Assembly: GCA_903854305.1 (NCBI GenBank)
Contig: CAINWC010000035.1
Location: 1-8,729, forward strand
Direction of reading: 5' to 3'
Origin: an uncultured Pseudomonadota bacterium
GTDB taxonomy: Bacteria; Pseudomonadota; Gammaproteobacteria; Burkholderiales; Methylophilaceae
DNA: 8,729 bases
A model generated the notes under the pieces. That model was given only the letters and a program-made list of their open reading frames with translations. It was not told the DNA's origin and did not search any database. Positions 1 to 6,176 of the stretch are shown here, piece by piece (positions within the stretch are counted from its first letter, which is position 1; every line of letters starts with the position of its first letter). The position numbers were made by a program, and so were the translations under genes.

Positions 1-31
1 GATCAGTCGTCCCAGAGTATAAAGTCATCAT
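1..31 (-). CDS. sspA: SspA-like stringent starvation protein A (N-terminal fragment, cut by window edge)
   Basis: Directly after the petC stop codon the minus strand reads ATG ATG ACT TTA TAC TCT GGG ACG ACT GAT, that is MMTLYSGTTD, and runs off the window. This matches the start of the SspA family (typically M-x-L-[YF]-SG-x-T), RNA polymerase-associated proteins with a glutathione S-transferase fold. sspA commonly follows the cytochrome bc1 genes in betaproteobacteria. There is no gap after the petC stop. A Shine-Dalgarno-like GGAAGGA lies inside the last petC codons, which suggests co-transcription and translational coupling with petC. Only ten codons are visible, so the call rests on a short motif plus gene order. 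The second ATG (positions 26-28) is an alternative start. Confidence 0.72.
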   Translation of the reverse strand, partial: MMTLYSGTTD

Positions 32-763
32 TTAATGTATATCCTTCCAATAAGCTTTTTTGAGTTTGTAAGTAAGTACCAACAACACTCCTAAAAACAG
101 TAATACAAACCAGCCCATATGATTGCGCTGTTGTTTTGCAGGTTCTGCCATATAGGCTAGAAAGTTAGTTAAATCACCAACCAAAGTATCGTACTCAGTT
201 ACTGACAGTTTTCCTGGTTTAGCAAGCGTTAACTCATGCGCTTCGTGATTCAGCGCCTGCTCACCTTGTAGCTCATATAGCACATGCGGCATTGAAACTT
301 TACAAGTCACCGGATCAAATACACAATTCCCCCAACCAGTAGAACTCGCACTATCACGGTAAAAACTACGCATATAGCTATAAACCCAATCAGCGCCACG
401 AGCGCGCACTTCTACAGATAAATCAGGAGGTGCCACGCCGAACCATTTCTTTGCATCCGCTTTATTAATAGCAACTTTCATTGCGTCGCCAATTTTATCG
501 CCCGCAAACAATAAATTATCTTTGATTTGCTTTTCTGTGAGGCCAATATCTAAAAGACGGTTATAACGCATGTAATTTGCGCTATGGCAATTCAAACAGT
601 AATTAACAAAAGTCCTAGCACCACGTTGCAATGATTCGTGATTTGACGCGTCAATTGGCGCTTTGTCTAAATGCATTCCTTCATTTGCAAACGCAAACTG
701 AGGCAATATAAAACTGGGCAAGAATGCCAAAACCAATAAAGTTCTTTTCATTATATTTTTCAT
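32..763 (-). CDS. petC: Cytochrome c1, ubiquinol-cytochrome c reductase subunit
   Basis: This 243-residue protein is the c-type haem subunit of the cytochrome bc1 complex. It accepts electrons from the Rieske centre and passes them to a soluble or membrane c-type cytochrome. A Sec signal peptide covers about residues 1-26 (hydrophobic core, AFA-N cleavage site). The haem-binding CLNCH is at 56-60, the conserved APPDLS at 111-116, a YSYMRSFYRD block at 128-137, and the likely axial Met158 lies in the MPHVLY motif. One membrane anchor (about 216-233) precedes a basic cytoplasmic tail. The start follows the petB stop by 5 bases and has a weak GGGA upstream; a second in-frame ATG four codons later has no better ribosome site. 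C147 and C154, just before the axial Met, are extra cysteines discussed in the findings. The gene is intact. Confidence 0.97.
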   Translation of the reverse strand: MKNIMKRTLLVLAFLPSFILPQFAFANEGMHLDKAPIDASNHESLQRGARTFVNYCLNCHSANYMRYNRLLDIGLTEKQIKDNLLFAGDKIGDAMKVAINKADAKKWFGVAPPDLSVEVRARGADWVYSYMRSFYRDSASSTGWGNCVFDPVTCKVSMPHVLYELQGEQALNHEAHELTLAKPGKLSVTEYDTLVGDLTNFLAYMAEPAKQQRNHMGWFVLLFLGVLLVLTYKLKKAYWKDIH

Positions 764-768
764 GTTAT

Positions 769-2106
769 TTATCCCGTTACCCTTTCTGGCACTGGCAAAG
801 TTTTATCTTTTTTGGTGTACCACGGCATTAGCATGAAAAAGGCAAAGTAAACAATAGTGAATACTCGTGCAACTACGGTTGCGCGATCTGCATTACCTAG
901 CAAAGCACCAAATTGCCCCCATATATTAGCAGGCTCCGTCCCAAGATAACCAAGCACGACAAAACTCACCACAAACGCAGCCAACCATTTCTTATATAAC
1001 GTACCGCGGTAACGAATAGACTTCACTGGGCTTTTATCCAACCATGGCAACAATGCAAATACCATGACAGATAAACCCATTGCTGCTACACCAGGAAACA
1101 GTGACGGAGGAATACCAAGAAGACCTATTCCAGGGAATGGCGGTACCGCACGCAGTATTGAATAATACGGCGTGAAATACCACACTGGGGCAATATGAGC
1201 TGGCGTTACCAACGGATTAGCCGGCACGAAGTTATTGGCTTCCAAGAAGTAACCACCCATTTCTGGCGCAAAGAAAATAATGGTCGAAAACACCATTAAA
1301 AACACAACAACAGCCACAATGTCTTTTACCGTGTAGTAAGGATGGAAAGGAATGCCGTCCAACGGAATACCCGTTACTTTATCTTTTGTTTTCTTGATCT
1401 CAACGCCATCAGGGTTGTTTGACCCGACTTCATGCAAGGCAATAATGTGCGCGGCCACCAAGCCGACCAATACAAATGGTAAGGCGATAACATGAAAAGC
1501 AAAGAAGCGATTTAACGTGGCATCCGACACCAAGTAGTCGCCACGCAGCCATTCAGACACATCTGGACCAATAAATGGTATCGCAGAAAATAGATTCACA
1601 ATTACTTGCGCGCCCCAGTATGACATTTGCCCCCATGGCAATAGGTAACCAAAGAACGCTTCACCCATTAGGCATAAGAATATACCCACGCCAAACAACC
1701 AAATAAGCTCGCGCGGATTACGATAAGACCCGTAAATAATGCCGCGGAACATATGCATGTAAACCACAACAAAAAACATAGAAGCGCCGGTAGAGTGCAT
1801 ATATCTAATGAGCCAACCCCAAGGCACATCACGCATAATGTATTCCACTGAACCAAAAGCCAATTCAGCATCAGGCTTGTAATGCATGGTTAAGAAAATA
1901 CCCGTTACAATTTGCAGCACTAAAACCAACAGCGACAGCGAGCCAAAGAAGTACCAAAAATTAAAGTTCTTTGGTGCGTAATATTCAGTCAAATGAGCTT
2001 TAATGTTACTTGTTAGCGGGAAACGCTCATCTACCCAATTTAAACCATCATTGAGCACATTAGCCATCACTGATTTACTTTGCTTTACTACAGTTTTACT
2101 GGTCAT
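769..2106 (-). CDS. petB: Cytochrome b, ubiquinol-cytochrome c reductase subunit
   Basis: This 445-residue membrane protein is the two-haem core of the bc1 complex and carries the quinol oxidation and quinone reduction sites. The likely haem ligands are H104 and H118 in the second helix and H205 and H220 in the fourth. The latter pair is separated by 14 residues rather than the 13 of mitochondrial-type cytochrome b. The Qo motif reads PVWY (307-310), the form reported for beta- and gamma-proteobacteria. The conserved GYLLPWGQMS block is at 153-162 and HEVGSNNPDG at 225-234. Eight membrane segments are expected; the C-terminal half ends with helices near 341-355, 374-388 and 414-428. The ATG lies two bases after the petA stop, and a purine-rich GGGAAGG within the petA end can serve as ribosome site. 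The full-length form is typical of bacterial cytochrome b without fusion to c1. Confidence 0.98.
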   Translation of the reverse strand: MTSKTVVKQSKSVMANVLNDGLNWVDERFPLTSNIKAHLTEYYAPKNFNFWYFFGSLSLLVLVLQIVTGIFLTMHYKPDAELAFGSVEYIMRDVPWGWLIRYMHSTGASMFFVVVYMHMFRGIIYGSYRNPRELIWLFGVGIFLCLMGEAFFGYLLPWGQMSYWGAQVIVNLFSAIPFIGPDVSEWLRGDYLVSDATLNRFFAFHVIALPFVLVGLVAAHIIALHEVGSNNPDGVEIKKTKDKVTGIPLDGIPFHPYYTVKDIVAVVVFLMVFSTIIFFAPEMGGYFLEANNFVPANPLVTPAHIAPVWYFTPYYSILRAVPPFPGIGLLGIPPSLFPGVAAMGLSVMVFALLPWLDKSPVKSIRYRGTLYKKWLAAFVVSFVVLGYLGTEPANIWGQFGALLGNADRATVVARVFTIVYFAFFMLMPWYTKKDKTLPVPERVTG

Positions 2107-2108
2107 AA

Positions 2109-2759
2109 TTAAGCCTTCCCTTCAGCATCAACGCCAATAAGCAAGGTACTTTCAGTTAAGTATTTATGTGGTGGCACCACTAAATTGATTGGCGCTGGAG
2201 AGCCTTTAAACACGCGTCCAGCCAAATCAAATTTAGAGCCGTGGCATGGGCAGAAAAAACCACCTGACCAACTATCTCCCATATCGCCTTTAGGCTGCAT
2301 CTTAGCAGTAGGAGAGCAGCCCAAATGCGTACAAATTCCAACGATTACTGCAATACCAGGCTTAATGGAACGATCTGAATTTTTACAATAGCTTGGCTGT
2401 TGCGAAGTTACGTCACATTTCGGGTCTGTAAGTTGATCATCATGCTTTGCTAACTCAGCAGTCATCTCACTGGTGCGATTAATAATCCACACGGGCTTAC
2501 CACGCCACTCTACAGTCATCATGGCACCAGGAGCGATTTTACTAATATCCACCTCAACTGGCGCACCAGCCGCTTTAGCACGCTCACTGGGCGTCATACT
2601 CTTTACAAATGGCACGGCAACTGCAGCACACCCAAGCGCACCTACAGCCGAAGTGGCGATTAGAAAGTTGCGCTTTTCTAAATCCACACCAGTATTTAAG
2701 TTACGCTCGGCATCGGTGTGCGCGCTTCCTTGATTCTTGTCATTTCGATTTTCTGCCAT
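2109..2759 (-). CDS. petA: Rieske iron-sulfur subunit of the cytochrome bc1 complex
   Basis: This 216-residue protein carries the [2Fe-2S] cluster that takes the first electron from ubiquinol. The cluster motifs are CTHLGC (143-148) and CPCHGS (170-175), giving two Cys and two His ligands plus a disulfide. An N-terminal uncleaved Tat-type anchor spans about residues 27-52: KRNFL followed by a small-residue hydrophobic stretch ending in VPFVKS. The usual twin arginine is here K29-R30. A beta/gamma-type insertion (about 103-132) precedes the cluster domain and holds two extra cysteines, C115 and C125. The ATG has a GAGGA ribosome site 4 bases upstream. This is the first gene of petA-petB-petC; the 243-base gap before it carries the probable operon promoter. 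The tatABC genes needed for its export lie about 3 kb upstream on the same strand. Confidence 0.98.
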   Translation of the reverse strand: MAENRNDKNQGSAHTDAERNLNTGVDLEKRNFLIATSAVGALGCAAVAVPFVKSMTPSERAKAAGAPVEVDISKIAPGAMMTVEWRGKPVWIINRTSEMTAELAKHDDQLTDPKCDVTSQQPSYCKNSDRSIKPGIAVIVGICTHLGCSPTAKMQPKGDMGDSWSGGFFCPCHGSKFDLAGRVFKGSPAPINLVVPPHKYLTESTLLIGVDAEGKA

Positions 2760-2781
2760 GCTGTCCTCGTGATCGGAATAT

Positions 2782-2809
2782 GAAACCTCGCCTTTTAAAG
2801 GCTGGTCTC
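2782..2809 (-). promoter_or_regulatory. Hairpin in the petA leader, just upstream of the ribosome site
   Basis: Read as minus-strand RNA, GAGACC pairs with GGUUUC (one G-U pair) on the outside, and GCCUU pairs with AAGGC on the inside around a 3-base loop. A small A/GA internal bulge separates the two stems. The outer stem is complete only on the minus-strand transcript, because the G-U pair becomes A-C on the plus strand. The hairpin ends 22 bases before the petA ATG and 13 bases before its GAGGA site. There is no U-run after it, so it is not a typical intrinsic terminator. It may act as a translational or stability element of the pet mRNA; that role is inferred. Confidence 0.4.
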
Positions 2810-2909
2810 GTTATTTACTAAATCTTCAAATAACTTTAAAACTCAAACAACTTAAAAGCTTAAAGTGACCTACAAACAATTTTACTTAAAATAACCGCTA
2901 AAAACTGGT

Positions 2910-2923
2910 GCCATTAATATGGC
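2910..2923. repeat. Inverted repeat in the pet leader (operator or hairpin candidate)
   Basis: GCCATTAATATGGC has perfect 5-bp arms around TAAT. It lies about 19 bases downstream of the best -10 box for the pet operon, so it would fall in the early transcribed region as an operator or a small RNA hairpin. The match is short and could be chance in AT-rich DNA. No known regulator consensus was recognised. Confidence 0.3.
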
Positions 2924-2941
2924 CTGTTCGCATAGCAAGCG

Positions 2942-2970
2942 ATTATACAATTTTTTGCTTTAGAATTAAA
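2942..2970 (-). promoter_or_regulatory. Probable sigma-70 promoter of the petABC operon
   Basis: On the minus strand a perfect TATAAT (positions 2947 to 2942) is preceded, with a 17-base spacer, by TTTAAT (2970 to 2965), which matches 3 of 6 bases of the -35 consensus. It is the best hexamer pair I found in the gap between the Nif3-family gene and petA. It would start transcription near 2935 and leave a leader of about 175 bases. The strong -10 and weak -35 could suggest help from an activator. No transcript data support this. Confidence 0.45.
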
Positions 2971-3002
2971 GGTATATTTTATAAGCCATTGAAGTAAAAC
3001 AA

Positions 3003-3752
3003 TTAAACCGGGTTTTTAATATCGATAAATTCATGGCTTAAGTTAAACTTTTCAGCCAAATGTTCACCTAACGCTTGTACTCCGTAGCGTTCCGTTACAT
3101 GATGACCCGCTGAAATATAAGATACTCCTGATTCTACTGCTTGGTGTGTGGTTTGTTCTGATATTTCCCCGCTAATATACACATCTGCACCCAACTCAAT
3201 GGCTGCATCAAAATAACCTTGCGCGGCACCAGTGCACCAAGCAATTTTCTGTACCGTTTTTTGTAAATCACCGATGACTAAAGGTGTGCGTTGTAACGTC
3301 AATTCCAGAAACTTTACAAAGTCTATCAACCGCATTGGTTGCGTTAAATGACCGTAAGCAATTAAGTTTGATTCACCTACGTAGTCAACAGGAGTGATGC
3401 CAAGAATTTTACCCAACTGAACATTGTTACCAAATTGCGGATGTGCATCTAGAGGCAAATGGTACGCCATTAAATTCAAGTCATTTTGCAGCAAAAATTT
3501 AATCCTATTTTTCTTAATACCGATAATTCTTGCATCTTCACTTCTCCAAAAGTAACCGTGATGTACTAAGACCAAATCGGCATTCGCTTCTGCAGCGGCT
3601 TGAAGCAGCGCCATACTGGCTGTGACGCCTGTTACAATCTTGTAGATTTCACTTTTCCCCTCAACTTGCAAGCCATTCGGGCAGTAATCTTTGAAACGCT
3701 CAACTTGCATCAGTTGTTGGGTATAATGATTTAACTCATTGATTTTTACCAT
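3003..3752 (-). CDS. Nif3-like dinuclear metal-centre protein (YbgI family)
   Basis: This 249-residue protein matches the length and layout of the Nif3/YbgI family, which forms toroidal hexamers with a two-metal site. Members are sometimes annotated as 'GTP cyclohydrolase 1 type 2 homolog', but the physiological reaction is not settled. Visible metal-site residues are H64-H65 in LVHHGYFW, H98 and D102 in YHLPLDAH, and H217 and E221 in AGHHVTERYG. The N-terminal PNGLQVEG (25-32) and the GNN at 108-110 are also family signatures. The ATG has a moderately spaced AGGG upstream. The gene diverges from the plus-strand protease gene and precedes the pet operon on the same strand with a 243-base gap, so it is probably transcribed separately. 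No clear terminator follows it. Confidence 0.94.
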   Translation of the reverse strand: MVKINELNHYTQQLMQVERFKDYCPNGLQVEGKSEIYKIVTGVTASMALLQAAAEANADLVLVHHGYFWRSEDARIIGIKKNRIKFLLQNDLNLMAYHLPLDAHPQFGNNVQLGKILGITPVDYVGESNLIAYGHLTQPMRLIDFVKFLELTLQRTPLVIGDLQKTVQKIAWCTGAAQGYFDAAIELGADVYISGEISEQTTHQAVESGVSYISAGHHVTERYGVQALGEHLAEKFNLSHEFIDIKNPV

Positions 3753-3804
3753 TTGCTTGTTACCCTTTTGACTTAAGCCTATTGATTTCTAACGTTGCAG
3801 CCCG

Positions 3805-3823
3805 ATATTTGTGCTACAAATAT
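3805..3823. promoter_or_regulatory. Perfect inverted repeat in the divergent intergenic region (candidate operator)
   Basis: ATATTTGTGCTACAAATAT has perfect 8-bp arms around a 3-base centre. It lies in the 117-base region between the divergent Nif3-family and protease genes. On the plus strand it touches a TTGACT hexamer (3823-3828) that could be a -35 for the protease gene, though no good -10 follows at 16-18 bases. On the minus strand it lies just downstream of a TATAGT (3831 to 3826) that could be a -10 for the Nif3-family gene. This is the expected position for an operator of a dimeric regulator. The identity of any regulator is unknown. Confidence 0.42.
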
Positions 3824-3869
3824 TGACTATATGAACCATAAACATTAACGAATTTAATTGACCATCCTA

Positions 3870-5042
3870 ATGAATAATCAGTTACATAAAAAATTATGGC
3901 TTATTTTTGCACAAGCCGCCACGGTATGCATGGCAATACTTTTTGTTTTGCGTATTTTCTCACCTGACCTGCTCAATAAAAAAGATACCAGTGTTGTTGT
4001 AAAGCAAGTTGAATCGAATTTAAATACAAGTTTAGCTGGCTCATATAGCCATGCAGCAAATAAAGCGATGCCTGCGGTCGTTAATATTTTTACTAGCAAG
4101 AAAACGTCCGGCAATCCTCACCAAAAATATTTAGATGACCCTACATTTCGACAGTTTTTTGGTGATCAACTTGACGATTTGGATAATCAGTCTCAACCCG
4201 AAAACAGTTTAGGTTCTGGCGTTATTGTCAGTGAACAAGGGTTAATTTTGACCAACAACCACGTAGTTGCTTCTGCGGATGAAATTGAAGTTGCACTTTC
4301 TGACGGCCGAAAAATGTCTGCAAAAGTGGTTGGAACCGACCCAGATACAGATTTAGCGCTGATTAAAGTTGAGGCAGAACATCTGCCTGCTATTACCTTT
4401 GCAAGCTCAGACAAACTCAATGTTGGCGACGTGGTGTTAGCCATTGGCAATCCATTCGGCGTTGGTCAAACCGTGACACAAGGCATTATCAGCGCACTTA
4501 AACGCAACCATTTGGGCATCAATATTTACGAGAACTTCATCCAAACAGACGCTTCTATCAATCCAGGCAACTCTGGTGGTGCACTGATTGATACCGACGG
4601 CAATTTAGTCGGTATCAACAGTGCGATTTACTCGCGTAGCGGTGGTTCTATGGGCATAGGCTTTGCTATTCCGGCAACATTGGCGCGTCAAGTGATGGAG
4701 CAAATTGTAGCGCAAGGTAACGTTACGCGCGGTTGGATTGGCATTGAGGCGCAAGACATTACTCCTGAGTTAGCTGAATCTTTTAAACTCAAACTTGCTC
4801 AAGGTGCATTGATTGCTGGTGTGTTACGAGATAGCCCCGCAGACAAAGCTGGGCTACGTGCGGGGGATATATTGTTAGCGATTGAAGGCAAACCAGTTTC
4901 AGATAGCGGCAGTATGCTTAATTTGATCGCGGTATTAACACCCAATAAAAAAGCAACACTTAAAATTGCTCGCGCTGAAAAAGTAATGGACGTTTCTATT
5001 TTAATTGGCAAGCGTCCTAAACCTGCCATCGCAAAAGAGTAG
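3870..5042 (+). CDS. Membrane-anchored HtrA/Deg-family serine protease with one PDZ domain (DegS-like)
   Basis: The product is 390 residues from the ATG at 3870. An upstream in-frame TTG at 3858 would add four residues, but neither start has a good ribosome site. An N-terminal membrane anchor (about residues 9-29) places the rest in the periplasm. The trypsin-like domain shows the catalytic triad H131 (TNNHVV), D161 (DTDLAL) and S235 (NPGNSGGAL). A single PDZ domain covers about 287-378, beginning RGWIGI. Anchor plus protease plus one PDZ is the layout of DegS, which in E. coli senses misfolded outer-membrane proteins and cuts the anti-sigma factor RseA. DegP and DegQ have a cleaved signal and two PDZ domains. 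No rseA or rpoE is nearby, so the DegS role is inferred from architecture. The gene converges on tatC with 18 bases between stops. Confidence 0.95.
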   Translation: MNNQLHKKLWLIFAQAATVCMAILFVLRIFSPDLLNKKDTSVVVKQVESNLNTSLAGSYSHAANKAMPAVVNIFTSKKTSGNPHQKYLDDPTFRQFFGDQLDDLDNQSQPENSLGSGVIVSEQGLILTNNHVVASADEIEVALSDGRKMSAKVVGTDPDTDLALIKVEAEHLPAITFASSDKLNVGDVVLAIGNPFGVGQTVTQGIISALKRNHLGINIYENFIQTDASINPGNSGGALIDTDGNLVGINSAIYSRSGGSMGIGFAIPATLARQVMEQIVAQGNVTRGWIGIEAQDITPELAESFKLKLAQGALIAGVLRDSPADKAGLRAGDILLAIEGKPVSDSGSMLNLIAVLTPNKKATLKIARAEKVMDVSILIGKRPKPAIAKE

Positions 5043-5060
5043 GAAGTATTATTTTGCAGG

Positions 5061-5807
5061 CTATTGCGCTGGGGGTCGAATTGTTTGCTCTGGCGCTTGC
5101 TTGGTCAACTTTGCAACAACAATACCAATTTCATATAACAACCACATTGGCACCGCCAACATAAATTGAGAAATAATATCTGGCGGTGTAAATATCGCAC
5201 CGATAATAAATGCGCCGACAATGATATAACCACGCGCTTCTTGTAATGCTTGTATAGTTACCCAACCAAACCGCACAGCCATTACCACCGCAATTGGCAC
5301 TTGAAATGCCAAGCCAAATGCAAAAAATAGGGTCAACACAAAGTCCAGATAACTGCCTATATCAGTCATCACTGCCACTCCATGCGGAGCTGTGTTGACG
5401 ATATATCCAAATATCACTGGAAACACTAAAAAATAAGCAAAGCCCATTCCAGCTAAAAATAGCAAGCTGCTGGCAATAATCATAGGAATCATGAACTTTT
5501 TCTCATGCGCGTAAAGCCCTGGTGCCACAAACGCCCAGACCTGATACATGGTATGCGGTAAGGAAACAATAAAGGCCGCCATCATCGCGACTTTCATCGG
5601 CACAAAAAATGGCGTGGTCACACCTGTGGCGATCATTTGGCCGCCAATTGGCAGAAGCTTACTTAACAAGGGTGCAGCAAGAAGTTCGTAAATCTTGTTG
5701 GCGAATGGAATGAATGCGATAAAAACAACAATAAAACCTATGACAATGCGCAATAAGCGGTCGCGTAATTCGATTAAATGTGAAATAAAATTATCGGTTG
5801 GTGTCAC
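5061..5807 (-). CDS. tatC: Sec-independent protein translocase subunit TatC
   Basis: This 248-residue, six-helix inner-membrane protein is the receptor for twin-arginine signal peptides. The N-terminal signature FISHLIELRDRLLR (7-20) contains E13. The first periplasmic loop and second helix lead to FVAPGLYAHEKK (93-104) with E102, the counterpart of the signal-binding glutamate of E. coli TatC. The conserved TPPD (207-210) lies before the last helices. The start is GTG, nine bases after the tatB stop; no in-frame ATG gives the conserved N-terminus. The only Shine-Dalgarno-like AAAAGG lies within the tatB end and partly inside a small hairpin that abuts the GTG. Third gene of tatA-tatB-tatC. 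Confidence 0.98.
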   Translation of the reverse strand: MTPTDNFISHLIELRDRLLRIVIGFIVVFIAFIPFANKIYELLAAPLLSKLLPIGGQMIATGVTTPFFVPMKVAMMAAFIVSLPHTMYQVWAFVAPGLYAHEKKFMIPMIIASSLLFLAGMGFAYFLVFPVIFGYIVNTAPHGVAVMTDIGSYLDFVLTLFFAFGLAFQVPIAVVMAVRFGWVTIQALQEARGYIIVGAFIIGAIFTPPDIISQFMLAVPMWLLYEIGIVVAKLTKQAPEQTIRPPAQ

Positions 5808-5808
5808 T

Positions 5809-5822
5809 GGTTATATCTAACC
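5809..5822 (-). promoter_or_regulatory. Hairpin spanning the tatB stop and abutting the tatC GTG start
   Basis: The minus strand reads GGTTAGATATAACC, with perfect 5-bp arms around GATA. It contains the tatB TAG stop and ends one base before the tatC GTG. The GG of the only nearby AAAAGG ribosome-site candidate lies in the 5' arm. Such a structure could keep tatC translation low unless ribosomes finishing tatB melt it. The stem is short and its effect is inferred. Confidence 0.4.
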
Positions 5823-6155
5823 TTTTACTGACGATTCAATGGCAGATTCTTTAAGCGGCTCTTTAGCTTCCGCTTTAACATCAACCCCCAACAAATCTTG
5901 TGTTAACGAATCAGCTTTGCTTTGAATATTTACTTGCGTTTTGCTAGCTGTTTCTTGAATTTCTTGCTGAAGTTGTTGCAACTCTTGAAAGCGTACTTCA
6001 CGATTCACTTCCTCTTTAACTTCTGCCACATATCTTTGCATGCGACCAGTCAAAGCACCGAGAGTGCGCGCTACTTTCGGCAATTTTTCAGGACCAATCA
6101 CAATCAGCGCAACAACTGCAATAACGATAAGTTCAGAAAAAGAAACATCAAACAT
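5817..6155 (-). CDS. tatB: Sec-independent protein translocase subunit TatB
   Basis: This 112-residue protein is the TatB partner of TatC in the substrate-receptor complex. A short N-terminal membrane helix (about 7-20) has the family-conserved glutamate E8 (FSELIVI) and ends in the hinge GPEKLP (21-26). A long amphipathic helix follows (about 24-66) and includes a glutamine/glutamate-rich stretch (57-68). The C-terminal part is charged and probably disordered. The polar E8 and GPEKLP separate it from TatA, which has FGTKKL at the same place. The ATG lies 21 bases after the tatA stop, with only a weak AAGA upstream. Confidence 0.96.
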   Translation of the reverse strand: MFDVSFSELIVIAVVALIVIGPEKLPKVARTLGALTGRMQRYVAEVKEEVNREVRFQELQQLQQEIQETASKTQVNIQSKADSLTQDLLGVDVKAEAKEPLKESAIESSVKG

Positions 6156-6176
6156 TAGACTTAATCTTTTAAAAAG

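Noticed and set aside
2473..2733. An 86-codon plus-strand ORF inside petA
   Set aside because: It is antisense to the well-supported Rieske gene and has no recognisable features or ribosome site.
2824..2853. Two imperfect direct repeats (CTTCAAATAACTT and CTCAAACAACTT) in the pet leader
   Set aside because: They match imperfectly, only two copies exist, and the region is very AT-rich, so chance is a good explanation.
2898..2933. An 11-codon minus-strand ORF (MRTGHINGTSF) in the pet leader as a leader peptide
   Set aside because: It would start about 2 bases after the predicted transcript start, has no ribosome site and shows no regulatory codon bias, so it is probably chance.
3858..3869. 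TTG at 3858 as the start of the Deg-type protease
   Set aside because: It adds only four residues, has no ribosome site, and the ATG at 3870 gives the usual short basic start before the membrane anchor.
3753..3869. FNR/ANR-type or LexA-type box in the divergent intergenic region
   Set aside because: No TTGAT-N4-ATCAA or CTGT-N8-ACAG pattern is present; the palindrome found does not match these consensuses.
5031..5057. GCAAAA/TTTTGC pairing between the convergent protease and tatC ends as a bidirectional terminator
   Set aside because: The stem is 6 bp and AT-rich with a 15-base loop and no proper U-run, too weak to call a terminator.
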